Below, piece by piece: positions 32,927-47,400 of a DNA stretch of 64,000 nucleotides (its first letter is position 1; the number at the start of each line of letters is the position of its first letter). The position numbers and the translations under genes are program-made. The DNA lies in the NCBI GenBank assembly GCA_008360975.2, contig CM039182.1, forward strand, positions 48,682,491-48,746,490, written 5' to 3'. This DNA is from Lichenostomus cassidix (taxonomy: Eukaryota > Chordata > Aves > Passeriformes > Meliphagidae). The notes beneath the pieces are model-generated. The model saw nothing but the letters and a program-made list of their open reading frames with translations. It made no database searches and was not told the origin of the DNA.

Positions 32927-35900
32927 AAAAGAAAGAGGAAGACCAGCATAAGAGCATGGTTTCTGGATTGAAAAGGTGTACTTGGTTGTTATAGTAACTT
33001 GACTTTTGTAAAGCTCACTATGTGACAAAATAGAGGTCTTTTGCATTAGAAGAGGATCTTTTGAGAAAAGATGTAAAATTATATGTGCAAGATGTATAAT
33101 TTGAGAAGTTACAAAAAGTCTCCCCTTTGTCTTTGTAATCAAATTAAGGCAGCAGATACTTTCTGAGTCAGTGACAAAAGCAATAGAGCACATTAGTCCA
33201 GAAACTTTTTTAAGCTCCCCATAGATACAAATGGAGGAGAGACTTCTGCTGGCTTCTCAGCAGCAGAGGTAGTTTAGCTGTTGGGGGTGTTGCAGTCTCA
33301 CACACATTCAGATTCAATGTTCTGCCAAGTTCCCTATCATGTCATTTTCTTAATAGACAGGGCATGGGGAAGAGGATTGAACATTTTATCAAAAAGATTC
33401 ATAGCAAGGTCTCTTTGGTTGACTTCCAAATGTCCTTTGTAAGGGATCACATGCTTCTTCCCCACTCCACAATTTCTTTCTGGAAAAGGGAGATTTAATA
33501 CACCTAGGGAGACAGGAGCATGTGTGAAAGTGTTGTCAACTGCTAACAAAGCATCTTGATGCAGATATTAATTTGTACAGTGTACTTGCTTTCAGGGGAA
33601 GATCAGTTTCACACATGTCCTGCTTATTTTTCTTTGACCTTTGAAGGCTAATTCAACATGTATTCTTGATTAATTTCATGATCCTATCCAATCTGCACAA
33701 AGTGCTTTGTTTGAGCATGTGTAATTAGCCATCTTTTCTTTGCTCTATTCCTATAGTCTGAATGTAATGAGATACATAATGCTTTCCTAATGTGCTAGAA
33801 ATTTTATAGAGTTTTTAACTGTCAGTTTGATTTGCTGTTACTGTATGTTCTTTTTGTAAATTGATCCATTCTTTCTCTCTCAACACCCCAGAGATTAAAC
33901 CTTTCAAAAAAGCATTCTTTTCATCCACATCCAGCTAATATATAAAATGTATATATAACACCACCACGGAAAACATATGCACAAACACACACACAGAGAT
34001 AATATGTCTAATAAACAATTTCCTCTCGGTATGCTTCCCCAATGCCATATTTGGGTGTTAAAGTCAAGCTAAATTCCCCAGACTAAACATTCTCCGAATC
34101 AGATTTGTGAATGTACAATCAACAGAGTGGGCAGTCAACACCCAATCTCCCACCTTATCCATAAAATACGTGTTCTGTTTCTGGGACATACATCTCAGTT
34201 TTGCAGTCAGTTGAACATGTACAAACCAACACACAATGAATGTGCCTGTGGCAGCTAATGCATATTTCTCTCACAAGAGCAGCAGAAGCAAAGATCTCCA
34301 GTTTGGCAGAAGAAAGAACTCCATTTTGAGCTGCTCCGTAAACGTGATGCACATATCCCAGTCTGGATTTTCAATGTGTCTTGAACCTGAGATAAAAGCC
34401 CTGATGGAGAATTGTGGACACTAGCAATGTGTTTTCTATAGCCTGATCATGGGTAGGGACTACAGTCCTCTTTTTCACAGCTTAACAACAATCTTTCCTG
34501 AAACATGACGTCCTTTAAGCCTTTCAGAAGAAAATGACATGGGTATCATTGCTACTGTAGCCACATAATGGTTAGGGAATCTCCACAAAAATCCTGAAGT
34601 TTATGCTATAAGGATCAAATAACAAGCCTTTCACCAGCATAATGAGCACTTATGTAAATAAAAGCCCAATTTATTTTTTCAAGGCTTCTCTACAAAAAGC
34701 CTGTCCCTTCCACAGATCTACTTCCTCACAAAAGCCAGATACATACAACAATCTTTAACATGATTTGCCCAAGACTCTATAGCCTAAGACAACATCAGGA
34801 ATAAGAAATGGGACCTCCTGATTCACAGTCTCATGGTCCAGTTCATAGATCACGTAAGTAAATATATTTTCCTTGGGTTTGGGAAGAAATATTGGTTCAT
34901 GCATGAAGTTATTGTAACCTTCTGAAAAATGTCACTTGTGGAAAGGACAGCAAAGGCACTTAATGAAATAAAATCTCCATTCCTCTGGAATAATGACTAA
35001 ACAATCAGAAGACTGATTTTACAGTTTAATGTTTAATCAAAATGACTCATGCTCAAAAAATAAATTCTTTGTCTAATTCTTAATCAGTTCTAAGAAAGAT
35101 GAACTACTCTGTACCTGCCTTCTTGAATCGCTCTTGTGCATTTACACCACAAATGCTCCAGCCTTCCTCAGGATTGAAATACGTGTTTTATCATGATTGA
35201 AGACTGCCTATCTAAAGCACTGACTACATCTGTGGTGTCCAAGGAGTGAAGGCTTTGCTTCAGCTTATCCACCTGTATGATGGTCAGATGATACTGATTT
35301 ATTCATATCTTTAAAAGACTGAGGATTAGCTGCCTGGGGAGACTAAATGCTGGACTGTTCCCCTATGAAAAATCCAGCAGTAAGTTTGCAAATACTTGTT
35401 TGCTTAAGAGAAATCCATGTTTAGATACCTCTCATTTTGCTAGGAGAATTTATATTCAGGAGAACAGGGTGATATTTCTCTCTATTTCTACTTTTAACAT
35501 AATAAAGTTTTACAAGAAGCAGTTAATTTCAGTGACAATTCTAGGAGCAGTGTGGACTAATGGTTCATAGGTTCCTTCTGCAGGCATTGGGAATCTACAT
35601 ATAGATTATGCATACGTGTCAAGTTGGGATCTTGTGACAGTGCTTGGCTATACTGCTAATTCCTTATGATAGATAAACAATGTATTAGTCGCTGATACTG
35701 CTCAGAAAGTAGATAAGGCAGAAAGGTTCTTTCAAGCAAGAAACGAAAGAAGGAATGGGAAGAGGGAACAAAAGAAAGACTATGTACCCTAAAGGAAACA
35801 ACATTAATCATCACAGATCACAAAAATCTTTAGAAACTAGGGCTGGTGTTTGTAGCTACCTGCCCACCTTACAAGTTTGTTACTTAAATTACAATCATGA

Positions 35901-38900
35901 GCCAAACAGAGTGTGGAGATAAGAATTTAGGCAATGTCAATTGTTTCTGTTCTTTTTAAAAATGTATTTTCTGATCTGGTTTAACTTCTTATATATGGCA
36001 TGTATCTGTCTTTGGTATCTCCTTTGTGCTTCACTGTCTTTCTAGTCTGTGCCCCTGTCATTTATGCTTTTCAATATCTGCTTTAATTTTACACAGTTGC
36101 TTTTCTCGCATTCTTTTCTGTCATCCTGCACCTATGCTCCTTTTCCCATATAGTTTCCAAAATGCAATGCAAATCTTCATCCTCAGATTGTGTTTGAAAG
36201 AGCGCAAAATAAGTTGCTCGTCTCTGTCACTGCCTTGAGATTTTTGAGACAGCTGAAGGCAGTATTTCAGAAAATAATATAGTTTCAGTTAGATCTTAAC
36301 CCCTTTGGTCAGTCTACATAAATATCTCCATCTCTAAGTAGAGATTATGTTTCACTTCCAGGTCTAAATATCCCCTCATGTTGTCTGTGCCTCCAAGGCA
36401 GCACTAGTGCTGGTTTAGTTGCACGCAGGAGAAGAATCAGTGCTCCTCTCTGACAGCTGAATCACTTGCTCACACCACACTATGCTTTCACTTTTCTGGT
36501 GTAGCTGTCTGCAGAGGAGGAAACCATGTCAGTTCCCATTTCTAGCAGACACTTTAGCTAAGCTTTAGACCTGAATATTTTTCTTCCCTAATCTGATCCC
36601 ACTCCTTCACTAAAATGCTATGCATTTTGGATTTAAGCGTGTTGGCTGTGTTACAGTTCCAGTCTGTTTTGTGTGTGGCAGAAAATCTGCTTTCATGATT
36701 TGATTAGTTCTCCATTTGTTTTCCTCTGGGCTATAAATAAACAGTATATGGTATATCTTTCTGAACCGTTCCTCCCTGTCCCATGCCAGGGACAGGAGGA
36801 AAGGGGTGTGAGGGTGTAGAGAGAATCCATCCACAACATGAGACAGGACAACTGAGAAACCTAATATAGAGGATAGCACATTTTGGGGCAGCTGGTGTCT
36901 TCAGGAACAAGATAAGGACAAATGTTTTCTTTTGTCAATCCCTGCAAATGTGATTTCACTGTCAGAAGTGATCTGTTCTCTTTGGCACATTAAGAACTGA
37001 AAACCAGGAGGAGAAACACCAGTAGAGAGTAAAGCATTCAGAAAGGGGGATGTGGAACATTAGCTCAGCTCTTTACTACATGACATGCCTTGAAGACAGA
37101 CCAAAGAAGGGATTATTATTGCCATCTCACAAGTGAAACCCATCCATGATCTTCATGTGAGAAACACATTCCAAAGGTTTCTCACAAAGTACTGCAGGGA
37201 CCACAACTCTTTTATAGCTGTGTGTGACTTCTCAGCTGTGAAGTGAACTGCTACCAATCCATCAGAAACTAAACAGGCAAGTGTGAAGTGGTGAGGATAG
37301 AAAACAAATGTATTAATGTAGCTGTACGCCATACAGCAATGAGCAGCAAAGAGAGATTTTACAAACTCTCTATGATCTTGAATTACATGGTCTGGGAACA
37401 TGCAGGTTTTATATCTATGGAATGGATAGACAGTGGTCTTATATCTATGGAAGGCAGGGAACAGGCACACAGCTCTTCTGATACTGGAGCATGTATCTCC
37501 TAAAAGGATTTTTCAAAAATATTCTTCAAGGCTGGTTTGAATACTTCTCCTTGTTGCATTACATCAGCACTGTGCAGACCACCTTCCTTTCCTTAAAACC
37601 AAATTCCCAGTTGGTTAGAAACATTGCTCACCTGCTTTAAAAAAAAAAAAAAATCAAAGAAAACCCAAAGGGACAGCCTTTTGCGAATTTGAGGATTGTT
37701 CCTTTCAGCACTGAAAAAAATAATCAGTCAGATCTGACAAGTTAGAAGCAAGAACAATTAGGTCATTCTCAAAGAGGAAAAGATATCTTCTACTTAACTG
37801 GAGGTCACCAAACTTTTTTTTCATACATAAGTTCAGCAAGCATTAAGCCAAATTATCTAGTATTAAACACTAGAGGCTCTAATGTTTTGCATAGCAACTT
37901 TAATTTTCTGTTTCTGCTGATAACCAAGGGGCAAGGTGCTGAAAAAATCAATGAAAATCAGGCCAATTCAATGTATATCAATATTGACACAGCTTTTATG
38001 TAAGATAGGTTTCAGACATAAATAATATAAACTTTCCATGTTAGATCTTAGGGCACTTAGCTAACACTTTGGAAACAATCACTGAAGTTAGAGTAACTGT
38101 AGAAGTTGAGGAATAGAGGAGAGAGGACCCTCCAGTAAATCCTTTCAATCTCGAGATTCTACTAACTTATCCGTGACGAGATAGAAAAGGTTCAGAATTA
38201 TTATCATTATCCTTCATTCATAAAACCACTGCTGGAGGGGGTTTATACTGCTCTAAAATGCACGAGATTTTATAAAAGATGCCCATACTTACAACAAAAC
38301 TTCCCACCAGAAAATGTATTGGTCCTTTCCTCCCTGTGGCATACCAATTTCCCAGGTCTATCAACTGCTCAGCCATTCAATAAGCCAAATAAATGTCTGC
38401 TTAGGTCCACTGATCTTTCTCATTTTTGAGCTAAGACAGATTCAAGGACTGAGTTAAGCTTGATTTCCCTGATGGATGATGTGATGTCCATGCCCCAAAA
38501 CAAGTTTCAGAAAATTCTATATTTGGCTTAAAAGTCAGTATTTCCCATATTGAAATATCAGCATTTCAAGCTGGGCAGCAAAATGAAGATTTCATGTGGA
38601 AAGAACCAAAAAAAACCCCAAAACCAAACCCACCTCCTAATATCTGTAAAATGAGGGGAAAAACCAGTATTCCTGCTCATTTCTTGACTGGCTGCTATTT
38701 GTTGTTAAAAAGCAGTGCACAGAAGAGGATTAGCCGGAGCGATTTGTTGATCACACAGGCATCCCACATTCAGTGCTGTTCTCCATTAAAGGACTAGGGG
38801 ACTCTCAGAACATGAACAACAGGGCCACACACTACTGACTCCTGTGTACAAAGCAAGACTGACTTTCACACTTATGAAAGAGTAATGACCAGAAATAGGA

Positions 38901-40139
38901 GGAAATAAGCAATTTTTATCCAGACTTTTTCAAGTTAAAGGGACACCAAGATATTAATCTCTTATTACACTATGTAAGTGAAACAATGTTTACACAAAGA
39001 GTAAGAGATTGTGCCCCAGGACACGAACTAGCTGCTGCTGAAATTTAGAAGAAAAGTTCCACAGAGAAGCTCATCCTTAATTGACTGTGAAAATATTTCT
39101 TGCACCTTTCACATAGGCATCTGTCTCTCTGCAACCTGAGAGGACCCTACAGTCTAACTACAGCAAACGTAAGCTACTGATAAATTATTATTTTTCTTAC
39201 TCTGAGTGATTCAGTGAGACTATGGCCTGAAAATTTCAAAAGCATCTTTGTGTGCTTTCTTGCCAATCCATCGATCTGATGGGTCAGTATCCAACTGTCT
39301 GTGCCCTGCATTTCTTTTCTGACAGCTGAATCTTTTCTCGTAACAACAAATCGTACAACGGACCACGTAGAAGTGCTTGGAGAGCTGTGCCGGCACACAA
39401 AAACGCCAGTCTGGTGTGACATTTATTTGCAGTTCCTAAGTCAGTTCTAAAACGCTCCGCCAAGTTTTTCAATTAAGGTCTAGAAAAACAAGATGCCCTT
39501 GCTGAAGACATAACCCACTCACAACATGACAGACAGGGGTGATAAGGGGTGTTGAGTAAATGTCCCAGTAACAGACTTTCAAGCAGCTATGTCCACCTAC
39601 CATAGCAAACTTATTTGTCCCCTGAAAATAAACAATGACACTTGTCTATACAAATTGTATGTGTTCTCCAGATAAGCAATAGGCGTTTTATTTGTCAGGC
39701 CTACAGAAGCTGACCGTGGAAAACCTGTTCCCTCCTCTTACTCCCATCTTGTTTCCCCTTTCCTTACCCTTTCTCCAGCACAAACTTCCTCAGAGCCAGT
39801 ACTCTCTTATACTGCATATGAAAAAGTGAAAATATGCCTCTGAATAAACTCCATCCCTTTTGCTTATGTCTGTTCTTTGCTTTAAATTTTTGTCCCTTTC
39901 CCCTCGATGCCCCTTCATCTCTTTCAGCCCTTACCAGTCTTGTTCTCTCTTACCCCACCTCTGATTGCTACCCACCCAACAGCTCAGACATTATTTTCCA
40001 CCTCCCAAATTTCCAAACACCTGAATCTAACCCTTCTTCACACTTCCATGAACCTTCTTTCCCATCCATCATTTGCCTAGCAAAGAAGGTAGTAGCTACC
40101 ATTTCTTGATGCTGTGTTTCCTTGTTGGAGATTTTCCAC
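32927..40139. other. Long unique-looking non-coding stretch
   Basis: No recognised gene or interspersed repeat. It contains a CA run at about 33983-33995, a pyrimidine-rich stretch at about 36005-36150, A13-type runs at about 37639-37653, an A-rich and C-rich run at about 38608-38636, and a pyrimidine-rich stretch at about 39720-39780. Small open frames are all under 110 codons and unrecognised. Confidence 0.45.
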
Positions 40140-40159
40140 ATTTTTTTCCTTTTCCCCAG

Positions 40160-40293
40160 TTCCTGTGCTGCACACCCACTTGGTTGTCAGCTCCAGCATT
40201 GGAGAAACCCAAGAGGAGAAGAACAGTGAACGAGAAGCCCATGAGAAGAGGCTGAATGCAGGCCTGTCTTCAATGAACACAGAAAGCAGCTAA
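40160..40293 (+). other. Candidate terminal coding exon
   Basis: A strong acceptor lies at about 40138-40159: ATTTTTTTCCTTTTCCCCAG. After two bases that would complete a split codon, the frame 40162-40290 is open for 43 codons and stops at TAA 40291-40293. The peptide is hydrophilic and charged (VLHTHLVVSSSIGETQEEKN... ending LSSMNTESS), unlike the biased peptides from nearby AT-rich DNA. A second frame is also open for part of the way. The family is not recognised, and no upstream exon or nearby AATAAA was found. It could be a chance acceptor plus open frame. Confidence 0.22.
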
Positions 40294-43200
40294 GAAATCA
40301 GTCACTGAAAGACCAAGAATGGAGATATTTCACAAACCAGACAAAAGGCTTAAGAGTGCTTAATCCTCAGCTGAAAAGTCAAGTAGGTTTTCTTCCCAGT
40401 TGTACCAAACAGATACCAGCCGGGCAGCTCATGTAGCCATGGGAAGTTATCTCATCCAGTAAGTTCAAGAAGCTTTGTTTTATACAGGGACACCTTTGCA
40501 AAATCAAATCAGCACTTTCATTAAAACACCCCTAAATGTCCAAAAACAAGTTTCATGGAACAAAACAAAACAAAAAAAAATCCACCTGAAAGCTATCTGG
40601 GAGAGAACATGTCACAAGGGAGAAATGGTTATCACAGAAATATGCAGTAAACAGGCATCACAACTGCATCTTTTTAACAGAAGCACAGTATTAGACTACT
40701 CCTGTCTCCATTTCATACTAGCTGCTTTTGAGATCAGATGGGTTTTTAAAGGATTCAGCCTTAATACCACCAGTAGTTTAAGACCATGAAATGGAGAAAA
40801 CAAACCAGGGCTGTAGCCAAAGGCTTTACGTTTTTTTTTCTGTCTACTATTAGATTTTTTAAATTACCATTGGATAGTCAGCTTAAGATCTTATACAAAC
40901 TGAAGCATAAACCAATCATATCTTGTATCTTGATATTTCCATTTAGAACAAGCACACGGTTTTATGTATCCTGAGTACAGAAAACCCTGCAGAAAAAAAA
41001 TATGTAACACTGCAGGTAAATGTTACATATACAGAATTGAAATAATTCTGTTATTCATCCAGATGACACAGAGCCACTTTCCAACACTTTTGTCTGATAA
41101 TGACACTATTTCACAAGAACTCCCATTGGCTCTAACAGGACTATTCAATTAGAGTATGACTCCAAATATGCTGTAATCACAGCCAATGGTTGTATTGACT
41201 TCACAATTCAAATCAGCCCTTGGTAAGATAGTGTTCAGCATGAGGAGGAGTATCAGAATTTGGCTTGTAATGAGTGAGTTATGGAAAGTTAGCCCCCTTA
41301 CTGTCTTCACATTGTCGAAGGTGCCTAGCTGATGTACAGGATGAAACGTATGCATCAGATGATTAGGGTGAAATCAACCATTAAATTAAGGACTGGAAGG
41401 GGTGTTTCTTTCCTGTCCATGTTGGAAAGAAACCAATAGGGGATAGAGAAGTTATTTGCTTTCCTCTGTATTATGAGATACTGCCCACTTTTAAGGAGTG
41501 CACCTAATGCCATTGCAGGCATCTATAGCACTGATGACAACCACAGCCAATTTTCTTTCCTTCCTGTGGTAGGTGGCAATTACGAGGTCTTCTTTGACTC
41601 TTGTCCCCAAGTGAGTTTTGTAGGTAGTAGGATGAATTTTGGAGGTCATCAAGTACTGTCACGCACAGGGAGACCCTTTCTGATTTTTTTGGAACTGGAA
41701 AAGTAATGAATTAGTCCTAGTCACAACCGGACTTTCTTGGCATGGTTGTACCTGTGTCCACTCTATGCAGCACTATAGAACAGGATGAAGTAGTTTGAGA
41801 TGCTGTAATTATAAGTAGTTGTGTAGTCTGTGTTGTGTTGGTTTTTATTGGAAGAAATTCTTTCCCGTTCTATTTGGTGTAACTGACAAAATGAAGCCAT
41901 GGTTAAAAAATAAATCAGCTCCAGTCGTCAGGAGCATTGTTATGCACGCTCACATCTTGACAGTTTTTCACAGCTTTCCAGTGTAGGAGGAGAGTGCTTG
42001 CCACTAGAGCTGTAAATATAGTTTTTAGTGAAGGTTCCTGCTACTTTTTGGCCTACATGCATTTGAGAAACAAAATTGAGTATGTGCATATTGAATTTTT
42101 GAACAGGACATTGTACAAATATGAAACAATAAGGAAATTAGAGCTCAGAAATCACAGAAAATTAAAACTCAATCTAAGCAAAGAAAAATAGTAGGAGAGG
42201 CAGAGACATATTCAATATAGAGAGCTGTTAAAGCAAGGATAATGGCTTTACAAGGAGATTTTAATTCAAAAGGATAATGAAAAAGAAAACAAAGAGGTAA
42301 TAATCATCCATCCATCTCAGCACAAATAGATGTTTTGTACTGTGTGTGAAGATTTCAGCTGCAATATAATTTGCCAAACATATAATATTCCTGCTATTAA
42401 TATGCAATGAGGAACAAGACCTGAAGTATAAATTGGAATATATTTTTTTAAAAAATACCTGGACAACTACTACTTGAGTCTGCAAGACCAGCAACAAAAT
42501 TCCAATGAAGTACTTACAAAAGAGATAGCAAGAAGTCACAGAGATGCCAAATGCAGCACCTTTTATGTGATCTGCTCCAGCCACCAAGCACCAATGCAAG
42601 CTGCCAAACCAAGCCTGGGCAGAGCAGATATTGCAAACCATGTCACATCATTTCAGTAAAATGCTCTGTTACTGAAAAAAAAGAAAGAGGGCAGTCTTTG
42701 TGCTTTTAAATCCTTAACAATTTTGTTCACAATAACAGTAAGAAAGAAGAGTGGAAGGAAGCATGTTTCTCAGTGTTGACTTTGGGAAAATTAAGGTTTT
42801 GAAAATTCAATGAGATTACTGATAAATCCTTCAGTGCTTTTTAAACAGCTATTTCTGCCCAGGTTGTCAATATTCTAATCAATATGTCAGAGGGCAAATG
42901 CTTTGTAGCAGCCCAGTAGTACTTAACCCAATTCTTCCAAAATAAGTAAGTAGCCTTCAATCATTTTTCATTATATGTAGGTTATCACTCCAGAAAAATT
43001 GCATCTATATACCTAATGTGTATGTGTGGCGTAATGTTATTCATGGTAGTGTTTCTGAGAGAAAAAAAAAATCAAAAACCACAAAAGCTACTGAAATCTG
43101 AGGCCCAAGTTCAACAAATCATCAGGCAAGTTCCTGACTCTAGGTTCTTTTACATGCTCTAGAGCCTTGGATGCTTGTTGCTTCTTTCTTCAGGTTTTGA

Positions 43201-44422
43201 AACATCACATAAAAATATACGGATGGCTCCTTAGGTTCACTCTAGAGGTTCACCTCATCTGTAGCCCACTTTCAGATGGCTGCCAGAAGAAGATGATTGG
43301 GGAAATAGAGCTGTAAAACACACATACAGCAAGGTAATCCTTCCGCTGGCATATCTTCCCACCTTCTAGCTTCTTTAGGTGACAACAGATTTTGAATGGG
43401 TGTTTAAAAGAGCCAGATTTCACAGTGGTGAAATCCCATGTGTGCTGTTTTGACAACCCAGTTTGCAACCTCTGGTCTAACCCAACATGGGTAAGAAATA
43501 TGACACAGTAATATAACACTGCACATTTTCTCAGTGAATCAGCACACATATCCAGGACAGGAATTTCTTGATCCTCAGAGTTATAATACTATGAGCAGAA
43601 TATTTAACATCAATGTGTAATTCATTGCCCTTTCTTGGCTCGTGTACCTTTCTCTCTTTGCACAAGACAGTATCTTTTTACACTTCCATCTATTAGATCT
43701 ATTTTGAATGAGAGGATTCGTGGGTTTTTTGTCTCTACCACTGAGGTAAGGAAATAAGACCCAAATAAGCAATCTTCATTGCTTTCAGTAGGATTGCTCT
43801 CTGCTTATAAACAGCAAAACCAACATTCTCCAGATGACAGGGCCTCAAAGGCAGGGTTGTCTAGTTGGATGTAGGTTAAATCAGAGCTCAGGATACATGG
43901 GTCTTCATCCTGGATCCTGGCACTGCTCTTTGCCTTCCAGGTGACCAAGGCTGAAGCTTTTTGCTGTGCCTCAATGACCTACCCAGAAAAAGGGATGCAG
44001 ATACTTCTTGTGAAGTCTCTTCTGGCTTATGCATTCCACAGCAATGTGTTATGCCATCATATACTCCTACTTTTTATTCTAAGGCTTGTTGAGACCCCCA
44101 AGATATGCAACGGGACTTGGTGAGAAATGTAAGAAGACCATAAAGGGTCTTAGAGACCATGTATCAGACAGTCATCATTGGGATTCTGACTTACAGAGGA
44201 GACAATCTTGATGGAATTTGGTTGAAAAAAATAATATATTCAGAAGAAATCAGAAAAGGCAGTGTAAGGAGATGAACTCCCCATGCTCAACATAACTGCA
44301 CAAAGTTTTGATGGAGATATAAAGGTCTGTGGATCTTTTAATTAATGTATCATATTTTCATGCTCATTTATTTTATGGGGGTTTAGTTGCAGGGGGCTCA
44401 AGGGGGGTTGTTTAAGTGGTGT
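40294..44422. other. AT-rich non-coding sequence
   Basis: No recognised gene. An A-rich run with C interruptions lies at about 40561-40580. A minus-strand frame of 126 codons (42261-42641) is not recognised. Confidence 0.45.
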
Positions 44423-44446
44423 GTTTGTTTGCTTGTTTGTTTGTTT
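44423..44446 (+). repeat. GTTT microsatellite
   Basis: About six units of GTTT with one C interruption at 44432. The flanks at 44401-44470 are also G/T-rich. Confidence 0.85.
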
Positions 44447-47400
44447 TGGTTAGTTGTTTGGTTTTTTTGACGGGTTCAAATACATAAACTGAAAAACTAA
44501 TCTGGAAAAATTTTAATCATTTATACAAATCACCATGATAATTTTATGTCATTCTAAGCTTCTGCCTCCAGTGCCAAGACTTCAAAAGATTATTTCTTTC
44601 CTTTGGTTACAGAACATTAATAGATGTCCAGTGAATGCAAGCAGTAGGGAAAAAAGGCAACACACATACACAAAAACCGTAGGAGATTAAATGTTTACAG
44701 AAATTGTGCTGGAACAGCAAATTATTACATATATATTTTGTGAGAATTTGGGATATTGATGTGAACTGGAATAAACCCTGAAATTATGTATTTAGCCAGC
44801 CTGAAGAAAAGGAAGCATTTTGAAAACAGACTGGGAGATGCTCACATCTCCCATATTTTTGCAATATGTGATTGAACCTACCATAAGAGCCAAAATACTG
44901 TGGCTTTGCTAATTAGCTGCCCTTCAGTAACACACTGTCTAATCAGAATATCAACCTTAGAAGTCTGTCTCAGCCTCACAGCAAAGATGTTTCAGAAACA
45001 GCTGTAGTGAGATTTGTTATTAAATGTGCCTTTCTTAATTCATCTTGTTAAGAGCATAAATGGAAGGGATAACTAGCTCACCATCTACTCTCTCCTGTCT
45101 TCTGCACCTCCTGTCTTTCCTCCTTCTGCACCATGCATACTCTGGGGATCAGTGCTGACTTAATTTAATTGTACATTGCAAGGAAGAGGAACTCAGGTTT
45201 CAGTGGGACCTCAGGTGGTGACAAGTAGCAGCAGCAGCCAAGGCTAACTTAAAGTCAAGGTGTCAGGAAGAGATTCAGAGTCCTTCTGCCTCACCCAAGT
45301 CAGGAAAGCCTGTTTAGTCTCCTCTAGTGTGAGGGACAGCACTCTGGCAAGGAAAACATCAGGTGGTTGTATGTAGGCAAAAGCAAATAAACCTGAAAAA
45401 CAACATCAGGTTGGACCACAGCAGAAAGGCTGGCAGGGAGGAAAAGGAGGAGGTGGGGTGGGGGGAGATTAGTTAATTAAAATCCTTCAATTTCAGGAAG
45501 CTGTGAGAATCCTCGTGCTCTGAAAGAGTGAAGCAGTGAAGCAGCAAAGCAGTCCCACAGACACTTTTTTTTTTCCAGCACTGCTCTACTTCAAAGGCCC
45601 ACAACAGAAATCTGCGTCAGGGCTGCCCTGGAAATGAGGGCAAGCTGGGCAGTGGCCAGAGTCTGGCACCATGAGATATGTTTCTGTCTTATCTTCTCTG
45701 CCATAGGAGCTGGCAGGTGTTTGGGACTGAGACACGGCATGGCCCAACAAAGGACTGCCCTGGTGATACTGCAGCAAGGCAGGTAATACAGTAAAAATTG
45801 AGTGCTTTTGAAGCAGGCTGTATTACTGCCAGCTCTTTAAGTAGAGTGCAGAAACTTTGTTAATAGGGATGTTTCAAGCTGGGTTTTTCTGGAAATGACT
45901 CTGCTTTGCCTCATGCTGTATCACCAGATTTGCTTTTATGCTATTCTGAATATCCCCCTCAAGTCTAAGAACTTCCATGGATTATCTCTTTCCTCTGGAT
46001 GTTGTGTATGATTGTTTGTCCAATTAACACAGGGAGTGGAAAAGACCCAAATTCATGAAGCAGAATAATTACTAGAAAAAGATTTCTGAGGATCCCAAAA
46101 GCTTTGAGAAGAGTTGTGGGAAGCAGAAAACTTGAACACGATGCATGATTGTATGAACAGCCCATGGGAAATAATCCTTTCAGTAAGTCAGCATTTCCAG
46201 CTTTCTCTCATTATACTGTATTTGACATGACTTTTCTCTGAAACAGAAAACCCAAGATATGAACAAGGATTAGCTGAAATACACTGCCATAAACGTAGCC
46301 TACTTCAGGTTGTGTCAAGCTCTGGAGAGCTGCAGATGTTATTACACCCAGAGCAAGCAAGGCTGAGGCACTGTGCTGCAGAAAGACAGGAAAAGGAAGG
46401 AGGTGGTGAGTCAGGAAGAGATGGATGGCAATGCCACAGCATTTAACCAGAAGTTCCTGGCAGCACCAGTCCTCTGCAGGGCCCTGTGGGCTGCATGGGT
46501 GGCAGCTTTTGGTAAGAATACCTCCAATGACCTCTTACCTCAAGGGGCTGCGGGATCTGAGGAGAATGAAGATGTAACCTCTGGGGAGATGCCAGAGCAG
46601 GAAAGCTCATTTTTCTCCCCTGCAAATAGGGTCTGCAAGTAAAAGTGCCAGTGCTGGTAATGCTAAGTGCTGATAAAGCTTTTACTTCAAACAAAGTAAG
46701 AAGTGGCATGGAAAAATCATCCCACTTAAAGAGCTGCAGTTTCAGCAAGCTACTTTCTGAAAGGCAGCACACTTCGTCTTAACATCTAGAAGCTTAAAAT
46801 CATAACCCTCTCCTGAGCATTGTTTCTCTATTCTCTCCTTTTTAGCTGTCTCTCTCTGGCGAAAGGATGACCCCAGAGAGCCCAGCTCTGCCATGGGCAT
46901 GCAGCCCATCCTCATTTTTCTCTTTCTCCTGACACCCTCCAGTAGCCCCCTGGGGGCCTTTGTTTCCCTGTGCCTCTAGTGATGCTCAGTCTCCTCGCTG
47001 CCTCCTGCACCCCCAAGCCTGAGCTGCAGCAACCCCACATGCTTCATTCCACAGAAGCAGCTGTGACACAAATTAACCAGAAGCAAGGAGCCACAGAAGA
47101 GTTCACAAGAAAGATCAGAAAAGTAGAAAAAAAGAGTCATTTCCAGAAGTGGTTAGTTTTAATGTCAAAATGCAAGTGCAGAGCCTGTTTTGGCAGCAGA
47201 ACCTAAGAAGGTGAGACATTCTCAGAAATTACCCTGCAAATTTAGGCTCCATGCCAAGCTTCACCCTGTTTCTTCCAGGTGTGTTGAAGAAATTTGTTTC
47301 TTCTGTCTCTTTGCCTGACAGCCACATCACTAATTGGAATGTCAGTTGCCATTGGCACCTCACTTATGGAACACTTACTTTATTTCCTGCAACCAGTGCA

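Noticed and set aside
32744..33193. 149-codon minus-strand frame
   Set aside because: It overlaps the plus-strand CR1 end in antisense and shows no protein family features.
33983..33995. CA microsatellite as a possible Z-DNA or regulatory element
   Set aside because: Only about six units long; too short to claim more than a simple repeat.
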